Assembly (NCBI GenBank): GCA_905221605.1
Contig: CAJNDS010001957.1
Location: forward strand, 444,438 to 508,437
Direction: 5' to 3'
Length of the DNA stretch: 64,000 nucleotides
From: Symbiodinium natans
Lineage: Eukaryota; Sar; Dinophyceae; Suessiales; Symbiodiniaceae
Below the pieces are notes generated by a model. That model saw only the letters and a program-made list of their open reading frames with translations, was not told the DNA's origin and did no database searches. Shown in pieces: positions 33,241-46,600 of this stretch (position 1 is its first letter; every line of letters begins with the position of its first letter). Position numbers and translations under genes: made by a program.

Positions 33241-36200
33241 CTCTAGGTCTGCCAGGCTCACATCCGCCAGCTCCTCAAGGTCCAAGGCCTGCAGGAAGCA
33301 TGCAAAGAGCTGTGATGACTGCCGTTACTGGTGCAACTGCAGTTCCAGGCAATGCTCACCTTTTGTCATGCTGGAGGTGAACATGCCCGGCACAGCAAAC
33401 TACTTCCTCCACCGCAACTTGACATGCCCGGCAGGCTCGTGTAGGCTCATGCAGTGAGACATCGTGATTTCGGAGCCAGGGCGTGTCAATCACATCAAAG
33501 GGCAAGAGTGAGCCCTTCGAAACGTCAATGCACAGCCACGACACCCACGCACCCTCACCGAGCGAAGCACGTAGCCATTGATTTCACCGCCTCCAGCCAT
33601 GGCATCTGTAATTAAGGCCATTGCAGAAAGGATCATGGAAGTCAGCAGCGGGTTGTCGTTGTCGTTTACAAGCAACCCGATGGGTGCCATCAAGGTAGGC
33701 GGCGTGTCGTCTTCGGACGCGACGACCTGGGCCTCCTGCACCCTGACTGCGGCCAGATGTCCTCCCAAAACGCGCTCCTCCTCCGTGAGCTCATCCACCA
33801 ATGACAGGTCGACTCCGGTCTTCAACATCTCCCGGAGGGTTGCAGCAGCGTTGGTGACACGCAGGTCCCGGGAAGTTCCCCGGCCAAAAGCGCAGCCCAC
33901 TGCTGGACTTGTTGGGTCTGCTTGGGTCATTGCAGCATGCGCGCCAAGGCTGGCAGCTGCTGCCGCAAAGCCTACTGCAACAAGCGCACTGCCTCCCGTC
34001 GCTACGGCCCCGGCTGCACCAGCTGCAAGTCCTAAAGGGCGCACATGATTCAACGATGCCAGAGGTGAAGCACACCCTACCAAAAACGTGAATTGCACAA
34101 ACGTTCATTCGTCCCTCTTGTGAGTTGCACCATGCAGTACTCCTGGCCTAGGCTTGCATAAGCCTCCCTGCGTGCTGCAGCACTCACCGCGGGCTTCGAC
34201 GAATCCAGGCCAAGTGTAGGTAAGGAGGACACACTCCTTGGTGAGTGGGAGCCTTTTCTTTAAAATTTAAAAACACTTCCTTCCACAGCTGAATAGAAGC
34301 AGAAGAGAAACAGACAAACAGCGGGCGTGCTACAGCTTGTGAAGCTCAGCCGCGAGAGCGATTCCTCGATCAAGCTAGCCAGCTCGTTTTTGAACTGCTC
34401 ATCGAATGAACGGCGAAAATCTCGCAGTGTTACCATCAAACCTGCAGCATGCATGGCCAGCTGCCACGTCAAAATGCCAGGTGTGCTAGGGCCTCTTGCA
34501 TCTTCATGTTTTCATTGCTTGGTGTAAACACAGCAAGCACTTGCAGGCAGCAAACCTGCTCCAAAACTGAAGTGGCTTGGCTGTGCCCGGGGTTGACTCT
34601 GGGGGCAGAAGTACAACGAAGAAGGGCAGGCAAAGGGAAGACAGGATGACTATTGACTTGTGCATCAAGTCAAAAAAGATTCCTCAAATATCTCACCCCT
34701 ACATGGTGTTACCATCAAGGAAGCCTGCAATACGTGTGGTTAAAGACAAGGCAGTCAAGTTGCAGCCCAGCTCCTCCGAAATTGAAGAACGATAGCCGCA
34801 AATCTCTCTGCCAGTGTGGTTTTTGAGAGCATCTGCAACAACACGGACAGCCTGGCAAGAATGAGGAAATGATATGCCCCTTCCGGGAAAGAAATTGTCA
34901 TGGCTCATGCAGTGCTGGGGGTGGCACAGTAGCATCCACCTCTTCATGGCTGAAAGCTGGGGCACCTGTAGGAACGGCATACTCTGTTTGCAGCGTATGC
35001 CTGCGTGACTAACTGACTAACCATGCCCTAGGCGCCTGCTGCATGACAGGTAGCCAACAGCAGTGACTTTGCCTGACCAAAGTTTGGAGCACTCACGATG
35101 ACCTCCGTGGTCCTCAGGGGCGGATTGATCGCTCGATTGGGCCAACGAGGGTCGCTCTTCAAAGTACTGCCCGGGAAGTGCCGACTGGCTTTTGATGGCT
35201 TTTGACACTGTCGCCAAGGAGGGGCAACCATCACTGAAAAGCAGCATGCTCGAAGGTTTCGCCCGCACGGGGGGGGTGCGTCCACAGGTCAGAATGGAAA
35301 GCACACTTTTTGCCAATTGGCATCGAACCGAAACTTTTCTTAAACAGCAAAAAAACGAAGTCGTGCTAGGGGCTACACGATACGATTTAATCACCGGCAG
35401 GGACCGTTGGGCTGAGCTCTCCAGCATTCGGAGAGTCGAAGCATTCCAACTGTTCTATCGTGTGCTTTCCATGTTTTCCTACTCGCTGCTCTTATGCGTT
35501 GAAGCGTGCAGAGTGCAGACACCACACAAGACGATCACAAGCATCTGGTTTATGGCGCTTGCACCAGAGACAGAGTAAAGACACGGAGAAGCAGAATGAG
35601 AAGAACTCGGACCCCGACCTCTGCTCCGCAGCTGCGCCAGCAGTTACTAAGTTAGTCACAGGGGTCCTGGAATCCAGCCCATCAAAAAGGGACAGCAGGT
35701 GTATGCCCTTCAGCTCGAGGTCCTCAATCTCCGGCTGCCACACCTTAGGGCACATGTCAAGGTCGCACTCAAGCCACTCTCTACACCTTGCTTGGCCTGC
35801 TGCTGTACTTATTTTGAGATCCTGGGCATAAAAAGCAGGCGATCACCTTGCCTGACCCGAAACGCGGTCTATTCCGAATCCTGCTGCCTTTCTCCCTGTA
35901 TCTGGAAAGGACGGAAAAAACTTCCTTGCTTCTGGCAAGGGCACGTGCAGCCTTTTCTTAGTACCGATCAGACCTGAACACCTGAACATTCAACAGAGAA
36001 CGAAAGCCAGTGCTCAGAATCGCACAAATTCGTTGTCGTCATCCTCGCTGCCATCAAGAGTCCTGGACAGCTCTCCAGAACCAGACATCTCACGAGACTC
36101 CATCGAGTTCCATTTAGTTCGCATAAGCGCCCGACCAAAGTCTGGCAAATCTGACACCATTGACTTCAGGCATGGCCACATGAAGTGGGAAAAGCACATG

Positions 36201-37340
36201 GCATGGCGACACGGACCGCGCTGGCCACTCTACAAGTCTAGAAGGTCTTGTGGACCCTGTTGGAGTGAAGGTGTTGTGCTCGGTTGTGTCTGGAATTGGC
36301 CAAGGCGAAGCCGCGAACCGGCAGCGACGAAGCGGCGATACAATACAGAGGCGAATCAAGCTAGGTTGCCCTGGGCCAACTATGAAGCCGTGGCAGCGTC
36401 AGCCTTGTTGGCACAGGCTTTGTCAGTGGACCAGAACACCTTCCACATTCTCCACTTTCACTATCTCATGATGCATACGACAGACTAATCATGGTCTTGG
36501 AGCACAATGAGAGATTGGACTACTGGCAGTACCTACTTCTCCAACCTTTGCTTCAAGGGCGATTTACTTTGTGGGAAGTCTTGCCTGCATCTGCTTGACG
36601 CAGCGGGCTAAGCCAGGCCTCACCCAATGCAAAACAGCCTTGTTGCTACTGTATCAACCACGGTATCGAGGTATCGAACCACAATAGCTCCCATAGCTCC
36701 CCAGCCTCCCAGGTGCGAATCCCATTGGCTCAAGCACCTTGGAAAGGCTCTCTGCCACCATAGTCCTGATCCAGAAGGTGCGATGACTAGAATATGAAAG
36801 CACTGCAGGCATCCAGACTGGGCCTTGTTTCCCTCATACGGGCAGGGAAAGATAGGTCACGCCGATCCCAGAGGGCTTTCCTCCTGCACCTCAAGGAAGA
36901 AGGAAATAGATTAACATAGGGTCGAGCACCTGGCCTGCCACCTGATAGCACATCTCGCGGTTGCATCTGTGATGAAGGCTGCGCTGTCCAGGTGTACTTG
37001 AGGCACTTGGTGCTGCACTGAAACTCGGGTCCAGAAAAGACCTTGCACTATCTTGCAGGTTGAAGGCCATAACTTGCCCAGCAAACAACCACCAACCTCA
37101 GAAACATCAAAAGGCGGACCTCCTCCCATTTCTTCATGAGGTCAATGCACTCTCCCGCCGAGGAAACGACCGCCGTTCCTTGCGAGCCACCGTTTCCCGT
37201 TGCACCGGGGAAATGATTGCACCACAGAATATCTGAAGGCTTCAGGGCACGACCTCCAAATTGCTCCTGCGGGACGTATTTTCGGATCACTGCGGCACGT
37301 GTCTCTTCATCGAGGCCATCCAAATACCTCCACATCAGCC
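33241..37340 (-). CDS. Unrecognised multi-exon protein with acidic C-terminus
   Basis: Well-bounded minus-strand exons are visible. The last one, after acceptor CTTCCTGCAG, reads ALDLEELADVSLADLE and stops at about 33,241. Before it lies an exon to 33,356 with FDVIDTPWLRNHDVSLHEP and a Cys cluster CRACQVAVEEVVCCAGH, ending at donor GTGAGC. An exon at 34,040-33,560 has an Ala/Gly-rich hydrophobic stretch, then LVDELTEEERVLGGHLAAV and ends NGYVLRS. Another near 34,440-34,340 reads RDFRRSFDEQFKNELASLIE, and near 35,180 is ALPGQYFEERPSLAQSSDQ before donor GTGAGTGC. The most upstream exon I accept (about 37,330-37,110) reads YLDGLDEETRAAVIRKYVPQ. I do not recognise the family. It may be more than one gene. 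Confidence 0.5.
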
Positions 37341-37399
37341 GTGGAGATTCCGCACAGCTTCAGTCTTCTCGAGTCTTCTCTTGTGGTGCTGCGACTGCC

Positions 37400-39110
37400 T
37401 GTCTGAAGGCATGTGCACGGGCATGGGCATCTCCTCTGCGCAGTCCGCCTCGTACGGAGTAATTGTGATGGCACACGTTCATCCACCTGGTTCTTTGGAC
37501 GAAGTGCCGGGACTTGGGAGAAGTGGTTCAGGACATCGGCAGTCCATCGATCAACCTGGGCAAAAACCATGCCATCTCTCTGCCATCCACAATAGTGTTT
37601 ACTCATTCCTTTTGCTTGGATCCAGACACATCTCAGAACCAACGGAGCCTGAATGCTGTGGCAACTGCGGGTGGTCGTGAGTAACTCGAGATTGGTTGAC
37701 TGATGATTCCAAAAACCTGAGCAAAGACACTGCTGGATCAAGTATGCGACCAAAGCCCACCGGCTCCTTCAGTGACCGCGAAAGGCGCATTGGGATTGGG
37801 ATGAAACTTCAATGTGTAAGCAATCGCAAGAACATGTAAGAGCAAATGCTTGGCTGGACATGAGCATGCCAGACAGAGCATGCAAGGCATACTTATCTGC
37901 AGATAGACTTGCTGGACTCAGCGCGGGCGATCGCAACAGTGATTTTGAGAAATTTGAGCCCTTGCGTCTGGCGTGGGGCCCACGATTGTGCCAGGCGGAA
38001 CCACCCTGACGGAGGCAACCCCGAGTGGAGAAGCCCTCCACTGGCTGACACAGATGACACGGCAAACAATTTTGCAGGAGAGACAGGATGACCCAGCAAC
38101 ACCCCAGAGGTCACACAAAAACATACAAAGACAATGCATATACTTTTTGGTCTTGCTTGCTTGACTTTTGCCACTCTCCGAGTCGTAGCCTCAAACCACT
38201 CTTATGAAGAGACACTTCATGATATCAAGGTCTCCACTGCTGTAACCGAGCAAGTAGCGGTCCAGAATCTTCTGTGAGAGGACTTCGTCCTGCGCCACGA
38301 AATATGATGCAAGCACGGCAAGCGTCCCGCCGCAACACCTGCCTTGAAGCCCAACTCGCCGAGAGCTTCACGCGCTAGTGCCTGCTCAGCGCATGCGTCG
38401 GCACGGAAAGGCCAAAATATGACAAACAGTGGCGCAATGTGGCGCACACCACCAACCAGCACCACAGGAGAAAACTAGCACTGCCGGGCTTTCCCGATGG
38501 GAGCTGCTGTTCCATGGCTTGTGTGGAAGTCCGGAGGTGAAAAAAGAAGGTGGAAGCTAGGTCCGAGAACACATGTGCTAGGAACTGCACAGGCCAGTGC
38601 TCAAGAGACACAGACCCTGTAATCGAACAGGGGATGGCTGCGCACTGCAGGGCAGCTTTTTTGCAAGCTCCGCTTTTCTGCTGTCACTTCCAGTAGGCCT
38701 TGGGCGCCATGTTCGGCCAAGTTCGCAAAGCCTGCGAGGTGATTTCAGTTCCTCGGCTCCTAAAAGCGCTTGAATCACAGTCCTCAGATGTCTTTGGCTG
38801 CAGCGGCTCCGGCTTATGCTCTTGCTGCCTGCTCCACGAACGAGGTCCGCCAAGTTGGAAAGCCCCGAATCCAAGGTGTTGTTGCGCAACGTCATTGAAG
38901 CAGTCGTCCAGAGAGGAAACCCATGACTCATGCTGCTATGTGGAGCGCGCTCTCGGCGATGATGATTCCTCACCTGTTCCCAAGTGAAAGCAAACAAGCC
39001 TTAAACAAGCCCTCGAGGCCTTGCAAACACAAATCAGCCCGGCGCAGGCCTTCGTCGCCCTCTGCCTGCGCAAGCGCCTGAGGAATTCCGGGGCCAGGAG
39101 CTTCCACTCC
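37400..39110. other. Possible exons, not resolved
   Basis: Minus-strand frames near 37.5-37.6 kb (VDRWTADVLNHFSQVPALRP) and 38.7-38.9 kb (LDSGLSNLADLVRGAGSKS) are compositionally plausible exons, perhaps the 5' part of the gene to the left. There are no family motifs and no start codon assignment. Confidence 0.3.
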
Positions 39111-39121
39111 CTGCCACTACC

Positions 39122-40440
39122 TAGTCGCTACTTGCAGACAACTGCACCTCTTCGGCTTTCTTCCGCCTGCGTCGTGCTCTGCGCGCCTTATTGCTGCGAA
39201 CCTTCCGAACTTTGCGGTCAGCCTGCAAGCTTTCGGACATGTCTGATATAGGCATGCTTCCATCCGCCGCCTTGGTCTCCACTCCCAGCACGTTTTTCTT
39301 GTACCTCCGATTGTGTGTTCACTATGAACTCGCAGATGCATTCGCAACACAGTTGGCAGTGGCAGAGCCAAAGACTTCTTGCCATCTCCTTGAACCCTCA
39401 AAGAATGAGAGTTGACTGCTACAAACAACCGGCTTCCCAAAGACAAACCCTAAGGTTTACCTTTACAAACGATGTTTTGTTGGGCTCTGCAGGCTTTGCC
39501 TCAAAGCAAACCTGCGCACACACCTGCATTGTCGATTCCTGCACGTCCTACACTGCACGAATGAAACATTGAGGGACCGGCCTTGCCAGTTTCACGAAAC
39601 AAGTGAAGCGAAGCTGTGAAGTTTCTAGCCTGACATCTGAACCCCTTCTTCCTGACCCACGCCTGGCCCGCAATCGAAACATTAACACAATCAATCCATA
39701 CACTTCAGCGCTCACATCGAGAAACTCTCGAATGTTGCCAACACATGTTAGCCCTCCAGTGACCTGGGCCGGTGTCAACTCACTACGACATGCGTTCCCT
39801 GTAGAGCACATATCATTCTCGCTTAGACTAGTCTGACTGCACGTCGCTATATTCTGAAACCATGAAGCCACTGCTGCCTGGCTGCAATTCGGCCAGGCGC
39901 CGACGTGCTGAGACCCGGTTTTCCAACTGTGTTCGGTGCGTCTGCGCTTTCACCTAGCTCGCACCCAGATCGCCCGCAGGTCACAGGAGTGTACTGGTCC
40001 AAACTTTCTGGTATTCACCCCCTTCCGGCCTCAAGCCCCGAAGGAGCGTGCCGCAATCGCACGGCAGTTTCAACCTGTTGGGGCTGCATCATGTCCAACC
40101 AGAGCCACCATGAGCCCGAGCTTTGCTCTGCCTTGTTGACGTTCTGTCCACCAGGGCCAGCTGAACGAGAAAACGTCTCTTCCAGGTCTTTCAGGTTGAC
40201 CCCCAACTCCTCGAGCTGCCTCATTTTCCCATCTTATGGCACCTATATGTGCGGCTTCCACAGCAGCATCCGGCGATCACACTGCCAAGTAGCTGGTTGG
40301 ATCTTTCAATTGATGGCCCAGCATGCCCAGCACTCAACCGCGTTGCAGCGCGCTGATACCTCCCTCGGCTGAGCCCAGTGAACTGCACGGGCACAAGTCC
40401 TGCCAGCAGAGAGCACCAGTCACGCATTAAACAAGTACTA
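39122..40440 (-). CDS. Class-I release-factor-like GGQ domain protein, probably organellar
   Basis: The exon 40,224-40,132 encodes MRQLEELGVNLKDLEETFSR followed by SAGPGGQNVNK. The G-G-Q triad and the S-x-G-x-G-G-Q-N-V-N-K context define the peptidyl-tRNA hydrolase domain of release factors and of the short rescue factors (ICT1, C12orf65/MTRFR type). A 57-nt GC-AG intron (40,131-40,075) leads to VETAVRLRHAPSGLE (40,074-40,030), the normal continuation. A later exon (about 39,310-39,122) begins RRYKKNVLGVETKAADG and ends in the basic tail KVRKVRSNKARRARRRRKAE before a stop, as rescue factors have. There is no room for a stop-codon recognition domain, so ribosome rescue fits better than normal termination. 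The N-terminal exon near 40.4 kb is guessed. Confidence 0.75.
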
Positions 40441-40474
40441 CTTGCCCCCTTCAATTCACCCGATCTGATCTGCC

Positions 40475-41090
40475 TCTAAAAAAATATATACATATATATA
40501 TATAGAAAGATATAGGCAAAGATACAAGTACAGATATGGCTGTACATGCCTTCCTGAGCATTCCTTGACCCCTTCAAAAGCGCTGTGCTATCCCAAATGC
40601 ACCAGTCGTTTAAAGGAAGATTTAGACCAAGAAAATTCTCAGAAAATCTCTGGGAACCTCCAAGGCTCCTGGAGCTAGGGCCGTTACAGCACTTTTTGCT
40701 GTTTTGGATCGGGCTTTTTTTCGGATAGTACAGCATTTGAGCTCCCCGGGGCCTCAAAAGTGGGACGGTAGGAACTCGCTTCGAGGGAATGAAGATCTAT
40801 CTAGTAGGAGTGTAACCCCAAGGAGATCGTGTTCTGAAGTTGCAAGCCATTGATTTGTTCAGTCCGCGACTCTAGTAAAACTAGCCCCTCATTACAACCT
40901 CATTACAAACTAGCCCGGTCGTCGAAGTAGCTGTCCCTCATTTTCTTCCAATATTCCCGGCTGTTTGAATAGCATAACTTCGAAACAATAACTTGCCTCC
41001 GCGGTGAATGATGATTTTTTTTGAACTAACTACTTTGTTAACTTAAAGTGGCAACTACTATGCTTAAGAGTATTTCTGGAAGTTCTAATT
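40475..41090. other. AT-rich intergenic stretch with TA microsatellite
   Basis: A TATA/CATATA repeat lies at 40,482-40,512. A direct repeat (CTCATTACAA twice near 40,890-40,910) follows, and then an AT-rich segment to 41,090. No exon is seen. This is the likeliest gene boundary between the GGQ gene and the next gene to the right. Confidence 0.5.
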
Positions 41091-41189
41091 TAGGCATAGG
41101 TCGATGGAACACGGCACGAGCACTGGCAAGTTCTACAATGAAGTAGCAGGCCCCGAAGGGGCCCTTCGAAACTCAATCTTTCTTCGCGA

Positions 41190-42661
41190 ATTCCCCCTAT
41201 GCCTACCTCTCGTAGCTCTGGTACAGGCGAGCTCTTCACTTTGAACATGTCCAAGATTTTTGTTAGAAATGCAGCCTCCTGTGGCAAATGGACTGTATCA
41301 CACAGCTTTGCAGCGGACGCATATGAGGCGCAGGGACAATGCCAGAATGCTTGCAACAGTCCATCCCTTCACTTCATTCGTCTTCCTCACATATTGCACA
41401 CAATCATTCACATCGGACTCGACAACATTCAAAGCGCGAATCTTTGGAGGGCTGGGGGGAGGTAGCACATGGATATAGAGGCAAATGCAGCTGCTGCTGA
41501 CATAGTCTGTTGCTTGTTCTTGTCCCAAGTTCTTGTCTTTCTTGGTTAAGCGCTGCCAGCAAGGGACCGGCGCGTGCAAGCAACAGCCCAAAGCCTCAGT
41601 TCCAACTGGGATTTCAGGCTCTCAACACGAAGTGAGTGTGAGAGAGAAGTAGAGAGAACCAAGACATGCTGCAAATGCTCCAAGAAGCTCAGTGCAGCCA
41701 GCAATCGGGTGGCTCGATGCAGCGCTTTTGCTCGCATGGCCAAACGCGCAGAAGGAGGCGGGTTGGCTTGCCAACTTGGACTCAAGGCTGCGAAACTACA
41801 CATCTCGCACTTTGGTACAAAAGCCTTTCCCTCATATACTCTCGAGTGAGGACCACAGGAGTGGCACGAAAGAACGAGAACGAACACTTGCCACATTGGA
41901 AAACTTGTGCCTCTGCTTCTTGCCGCTCCAAGTCCATGGCAGCCACTGCATCGCGGAGTGCAGCCTTGTGCTCCTCAAAGCGTGGCTCTCATGGCTTGGG
42001 CACATCTGGGAAGTCTGGGAAGCCACCCACGAGCTGCAAACACACACTTGCCGCTTGCCTGCAATCTCATGTGAGCGCTGCCTCTTCGAAACAGTAAAAG
42101 GGAAGCACCTTCAGGTGTAGAAGACGTGCATGCTCGGGCAGGAGCTGCCGCAGAGCCCGGCATGCACGGCGGCTGTGACACTTGTGACACTTGCACACGC
42201 ATGCACATACCTGAGAGCTGCGCGGCTTTTGAAAGTGGTGCTTAAGCAATCACTTGCTCTTTTCATTGTATCGATTCCAGCCTGCACCGGCATGACAAGT
42301 AACATTTGCTTGTCGCAAGCTTTTTCCCTTGCTCGGGCTCGGGCAGTGAAGTGCTGAATCGCACCCTGCCAATCCTGCACGCGCCGTAGCACGTGTGGCC
42401 AGGAGGAGCTGCCACTTTAGTTTGCCGTTTCTCTGCACCGGTACAAGTTGCCGTTGCCTCCTTCTCCATGGCCTGATCGCCTGCGGACTTGGTGCTGTCT
42501 GCCGAGTTGAACAGAACCTCGTCCATGTTTAGGTGCACCCTCAGTTCGGCAGGTGCATAATGCTTCAAAATTGTTTGGCACGTCAAGCCGTTTGTTGAAG
42601 TTCTCAGGTCCTTACCGCACTGTGGGAATGGGATCCTCACCGCCAAACCTGGGACGTCCAC
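41190..42661 (-). CDS. Unrecognised multi-exon protein with coiled coil and CxxC
   Basis: An exon near 41,980-41,840 reads FEEHKAALRDAVAAMDLERQ, then EAEAQVFQCGKCSFSFFRAT: a short charged helix leading into a CxxC pair, perhaps half of a zinc ribbon. Another (to about 41,206) reads LCDTVHLPQEAAFLTKILDM, then FKVKSSPVPELRE, and ends at donor GTAGGC. A frame at 42,661-42,263 includes ELRVHLNMDEVLFNSADSTK. The order and strand agree with one gene. The family is not recognised, and exon phases between 41.3 and 41.6 kb are unclear. Confidence 0.45.
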
Positions 42662-43049
42662 TAAGGTTCCCGTCGCTCAAACCTGGTCGTTCGCTCTACG
42701 GCTCTCTTTGTGGCGAAGCCGTCCATAAGCAGGGCAGAAGATAAGGAGCAAGGCGCGCGGTGAAACAATCTTGCACAGACATGATGCACAAACGCCCTGC
42801 TTCCATCAGGTGATCTTCAGCCTGTGCATCGCGAACAAACATCGGGCTTCCGCCTGTTCTTGGCCGGCCTTGTCCACAATGAGAGCATGTACAGTTGGAG
42901 GCGCCCACCCATCATCTGGATGATGTTAAATCAGCTTGTGCATCTTTCTTGTGAGCAGGTTCATGCAATCTAGGGAGAGTCTTTGAAGAAGCCGAAGAAC
43001 CACCTGGCCACGACCCATGCAAATGCCCACAGCCAGGCCATAGCTGGAC

Positions 43050-46000
43050 ATGTCCTGATCGACCGCTGTGTTTCGTGGTGGCCATGCACGTCAAGTGTGG
43101 ACGAATTGCTGCAACTGCCAAGTCTCAATGGTTCGTGCAATCGTCATTTCTCGTATCAGCGCCAAAGCTTGTTTCCAGCGGAAGATGCCGCAGAGGGCCG
43201 AGTTGTAGCTGATCACCTCAATCGACAGCAAATCATTTGCTGGCTGGGGCTGTCAGAGGCACTCAGGATCCATGGCCGCGGCATCCATGGGCCCCTCCTT
43301 CATTTGCAGCAACAGCCGCAGCACAACCGCCCAGTTTGCCTCTGCAACAATATCAAGCAACACCTTCTGCCAAGCAAATTGGGCTTCACAAGGCCACCTT
43401 GCTGCAACATGCAAGAGCTGCGTTGCCAGCAACAAGCACTGGCTCCAGTCCTGCCGAGGTTTTGCGCGATGACATCAGGCCATTGTGAGCTGTTGGTGAG
43501 GAATGCAACACAGAGCCAAGTCCTGCTGATCGCACTTGCGCAAGCAAGGCGGTGGCTCCCCTCCAGCATTGTTTCGCTGCATGAGCGCTCATGGCCTGAG
43601 TTAATGCCACGAACATACTCGGGCAGCTGCCCCTCGAAAGAACTCTTCTAGATCGGATTCAATTGTTGGCTAATTATGGCCGGAAAGTGCTAGCGCTTGG
43701 CTGTCCAGGCGAACTGCGAGCCGCCGGAGGGCGAGTCCCTTTTCGCGGTCGGATTTCTGGTCTGGCCCGGCTTGGTTGCTTACTGAGAAGGAAAGAGCTG
43801 GAGGGACAGGAACGAGCGAGGGCGAGTGAGAGGATTTGAGGAAGCGGAGTACGTGAAAGAGCGGAAGGACAGGCCAAACATGGCCGAAGTGGCTACGAGG
43901 CAACGTTGGACACGATTTAGAGAACTTGCAGGTGGTCGTCGTCGAGCCGTCGGCTTTAAACATGAGGAGGGCTTCGCTAATGTCGGGCTGTTCTCGTCCA
44001 AGGCACTGCGTCAAGTACAACAGCATCAGTAGCAATACCCAGAGACCTCAGCCGAGCAAACGCAAGGCACCGGTGATGTGCATAAGACGCGCTGGTTGGG
44101 TGTTACATCTCCTTTCTGCGAGAACCTGGCCTGGCTGAATTGTACAACTGTGCTGAGATCTGCCAATGCTGGCATTTGTTGCCTGCAAAAGTCCGGTCCC
44201 AGCAACTCTTGCACCAAAACGTGCCACGGCCCTCGTTGCTGATTTAATTAGCCTCGGAAATCTTACCAGCAGCCTGCACTCAGCAGAGCCGCTAAGCTTG
44301 CTGCATCGATTGCATCCATTCTGCCGAGCCTTACAAACATCAGTCACCGGGCGCACACCATCTACATTCAGAGGCAAGTACAGACAGTGTAGCGTCCGGT
44401 TCTTCGCAGACAGGTCACTGCTGCACGACCTGCATCGAAGCTGGCCAATGCTGACCCCAGTCCAGAGCATTGAGGTAGGAATTGTCAAGTCCCTGATCTC
44501 TCCTACCAGGGGGCTTCTGCAACAGCTAAACCACCAGCGAAGACACAAGCTCTGTGAAAATGTTGTGGCCTCACACCCCGCTGAGAGAGCTGGCAGACGA
44601 AGGCAACTGCCTGCGAGTCTCTCGAGCCAGCAAGCCTGAAGCCGAAAAGCTGACAGTTGCTGACCGAGACGCTCTTTCCCAGCATCGGCCCCTAGCACAG
44701 GCATTTGTCGCAGCCGTGAAAGATATGACGTCGAGGCTCGTGTCCTTGTACATGAGAGCAACACGCTGCACTGGAACTGCCCGGCAGCAAGCACGCCAGT
44801 TCGCATGCAGCAAAATGGCGACCAAGCGTCCGTTCTGGAACAAGCAAGACACATGCTGCAAATCTTGTGCCATAAGCCAGACTTTTCGCAGGCACTGAGA
44901 GCTGCATTCAGGCCTCATTTCAGCGATCCAAGGTGTGATGGCGCCACGCCACTTGGCCAAAGCAACGAGTAGATTCAAGCAAGCTGCTGATTATGTTTGG
45001 CTGCAGAGACAACTGCGGCATAGCCGACAGCAAGCCTCACCACGTACACATGCAATAGAATCTTCAGGAATTTGATTCGCCTGTGGGTTGGAAATTCGGG
45101 CAGCAGAGGGGCAGGGAGTGAGGGATGGGGAGGGGTGGCGGGGAATCATGAATGGTTGATGAACCACATTGGCTTTTGAATCGCCGATCGCGCTGCTGAA
45201 CCAGGGAGCAGTCCTTGCACTGACATTCTTGTGGTTTCCCGTCTGCCCTCTTTCGAGCTCGGGAGGCAAATGGTCTCACGGTTTGATTTGCCCATGACTT
45301 CAGACATTTCATGGCATGTCCAGTGTTTGCGGGATGCCCGGATCCTCGTATGAGGTGGGTCTGCCGGCAGGCAGGGTAGAGTGACGCGCGGGCATGGACC
45401 ACTTCCGGTTTCAATGGCAGGGCTGACTTGCTGCAACCTACACAGACAGGAGTACGGAGAGCACTGTTCGCGCGTCTAGGAAAGAAAGATTGACTCATCG
45501 GCTTGGAAAGTACCCAGGAATATGCACGGTGGATGCTCAACAGGTTCAGCCAATGACTCTATTCCAGGTGTGCCCGAACACATCCAGCATAAGGACGCTG
45601 CTGATTCCCAACGTCCACTGCCCTTCTTTTTCACACGCACTGATGCAAGCCTCGGGGAATAGCAGTGTGTGAAAGCAAGCTAGTCCCTGCACACTGCGCG
45701 CAAAATTGTCCGAGACACAGTGTGGGAGATGAAGTCGGGCTGAAGTCGTGTAGAGATCTCTTGCAAGACAAGGACAGCTCCGAGCCACGTGGCGGACTTC
45801 TCACAGGCGCTGATGGCCTACGTGGTCAGGCCAGCTGCGCATTCACCACGGCTGCCTTGCTGCCTTGCCTTCGCTCAATGGGGCTCAGGGCACGGCCCCA
45901 TTAAAAAGGCACGCATCTGGGTCAAGGGAAGCCGACCTGCAAGGCAAGGGGAAGGCAGGGCAAAGCGGGCCTGAGAATCTGCCTGAGATGCCTGAGGTAC

Positions 46001-46600
46001 CGGCCGCATCTCTGACAGGACAAAGAGGGACCACTTCCACTGCCTTGCCTTCTCACATGCCACCATCACCGCCATGCATGCAACAACATCGAGCTCAACA
46101 CCTCAGCACAGGGTTCAATGCGTGTGGAATTTTAAGATTTACGAAGTGGGTTTCGATCTGGGCTTCAGGCTTGCAACCCGCGAGACCGAAAGAGTCTTGT
46201 AGGCTGCATGCCATAGGAGGCCCTTCTCGAAGGAGCTGATGGAAGCGGTTAAAGAGATCACGCTTGGCTGGAGCGACGAAAGCCTGTGCTGGTCTGAACT
46301 GCCCTGAACTGCCAAGCTTCAAAAAACCTACCCAGTACATGAGGAGTCTTGGAATCTTGGAATCAGGCCAGATCTGTGCTGCCAAGTCCAGGCCCTGCTG
46401 CCAGCGATGAAGTTTCGCGGCAGCCGTGATTGAGGCATTGCACTGGGGCAGCTGGCGCTGGACCTGTTCACGAAAGGACTGCGCAAGCTGTTCAAATGGC
46501 GTCCAAGAACGCCACACAGGCCTTGCATGCTGCATGCATGTAGCCATTGGCTGCCTTGACACGCTGCAATCTGTCCTGACGGCGGGATACTTGCAATAGC
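43050..46600 (-). CDS. Pentatricopeptide repeat (PPR) protein, multi-exon
   Basis: PPR proteins bind organelle RNA through 35-residue helical repeats. In dinoflagellates these often show an N-A-x-I-S-A-C-E-K string. Readable units in transcription order: CNASITAAAKLHRWQQGLDL (46.43 kb), MAVMVACEKARQWKWSLFVL with SEM (46.07-46.01 kb, donor after RP), ISACEKSATWLGAVLVLQEI (45.81 kb), EACISACEKEGQWTLG (45.65 kb), DVISFTAATNACARGRCWE (44.73 kb), GNAALACCSKVALW (43.44 kb) and SYNSALCGIFRWKQALALIR (43.20 kb). Roughly one repeat lies in each exon, with frame changes between them. Transcript processing or editing in plastid or mitochondrion is the usual role. The leader and ends are not assigned, and units from 44.6 to 43.5 kb are poorly preserved or split. 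Confidence 0.8.

Noticed and set aside
36716-36738. Possible relic of the dinoflagellate spliced leader (ends CCATTGGCTCAAG)
   Set aside because: Only about 13 bases match the leader's 3' part and two bases are missing inside it. No retroposed coding copy follows. Chance cannot be excluded.
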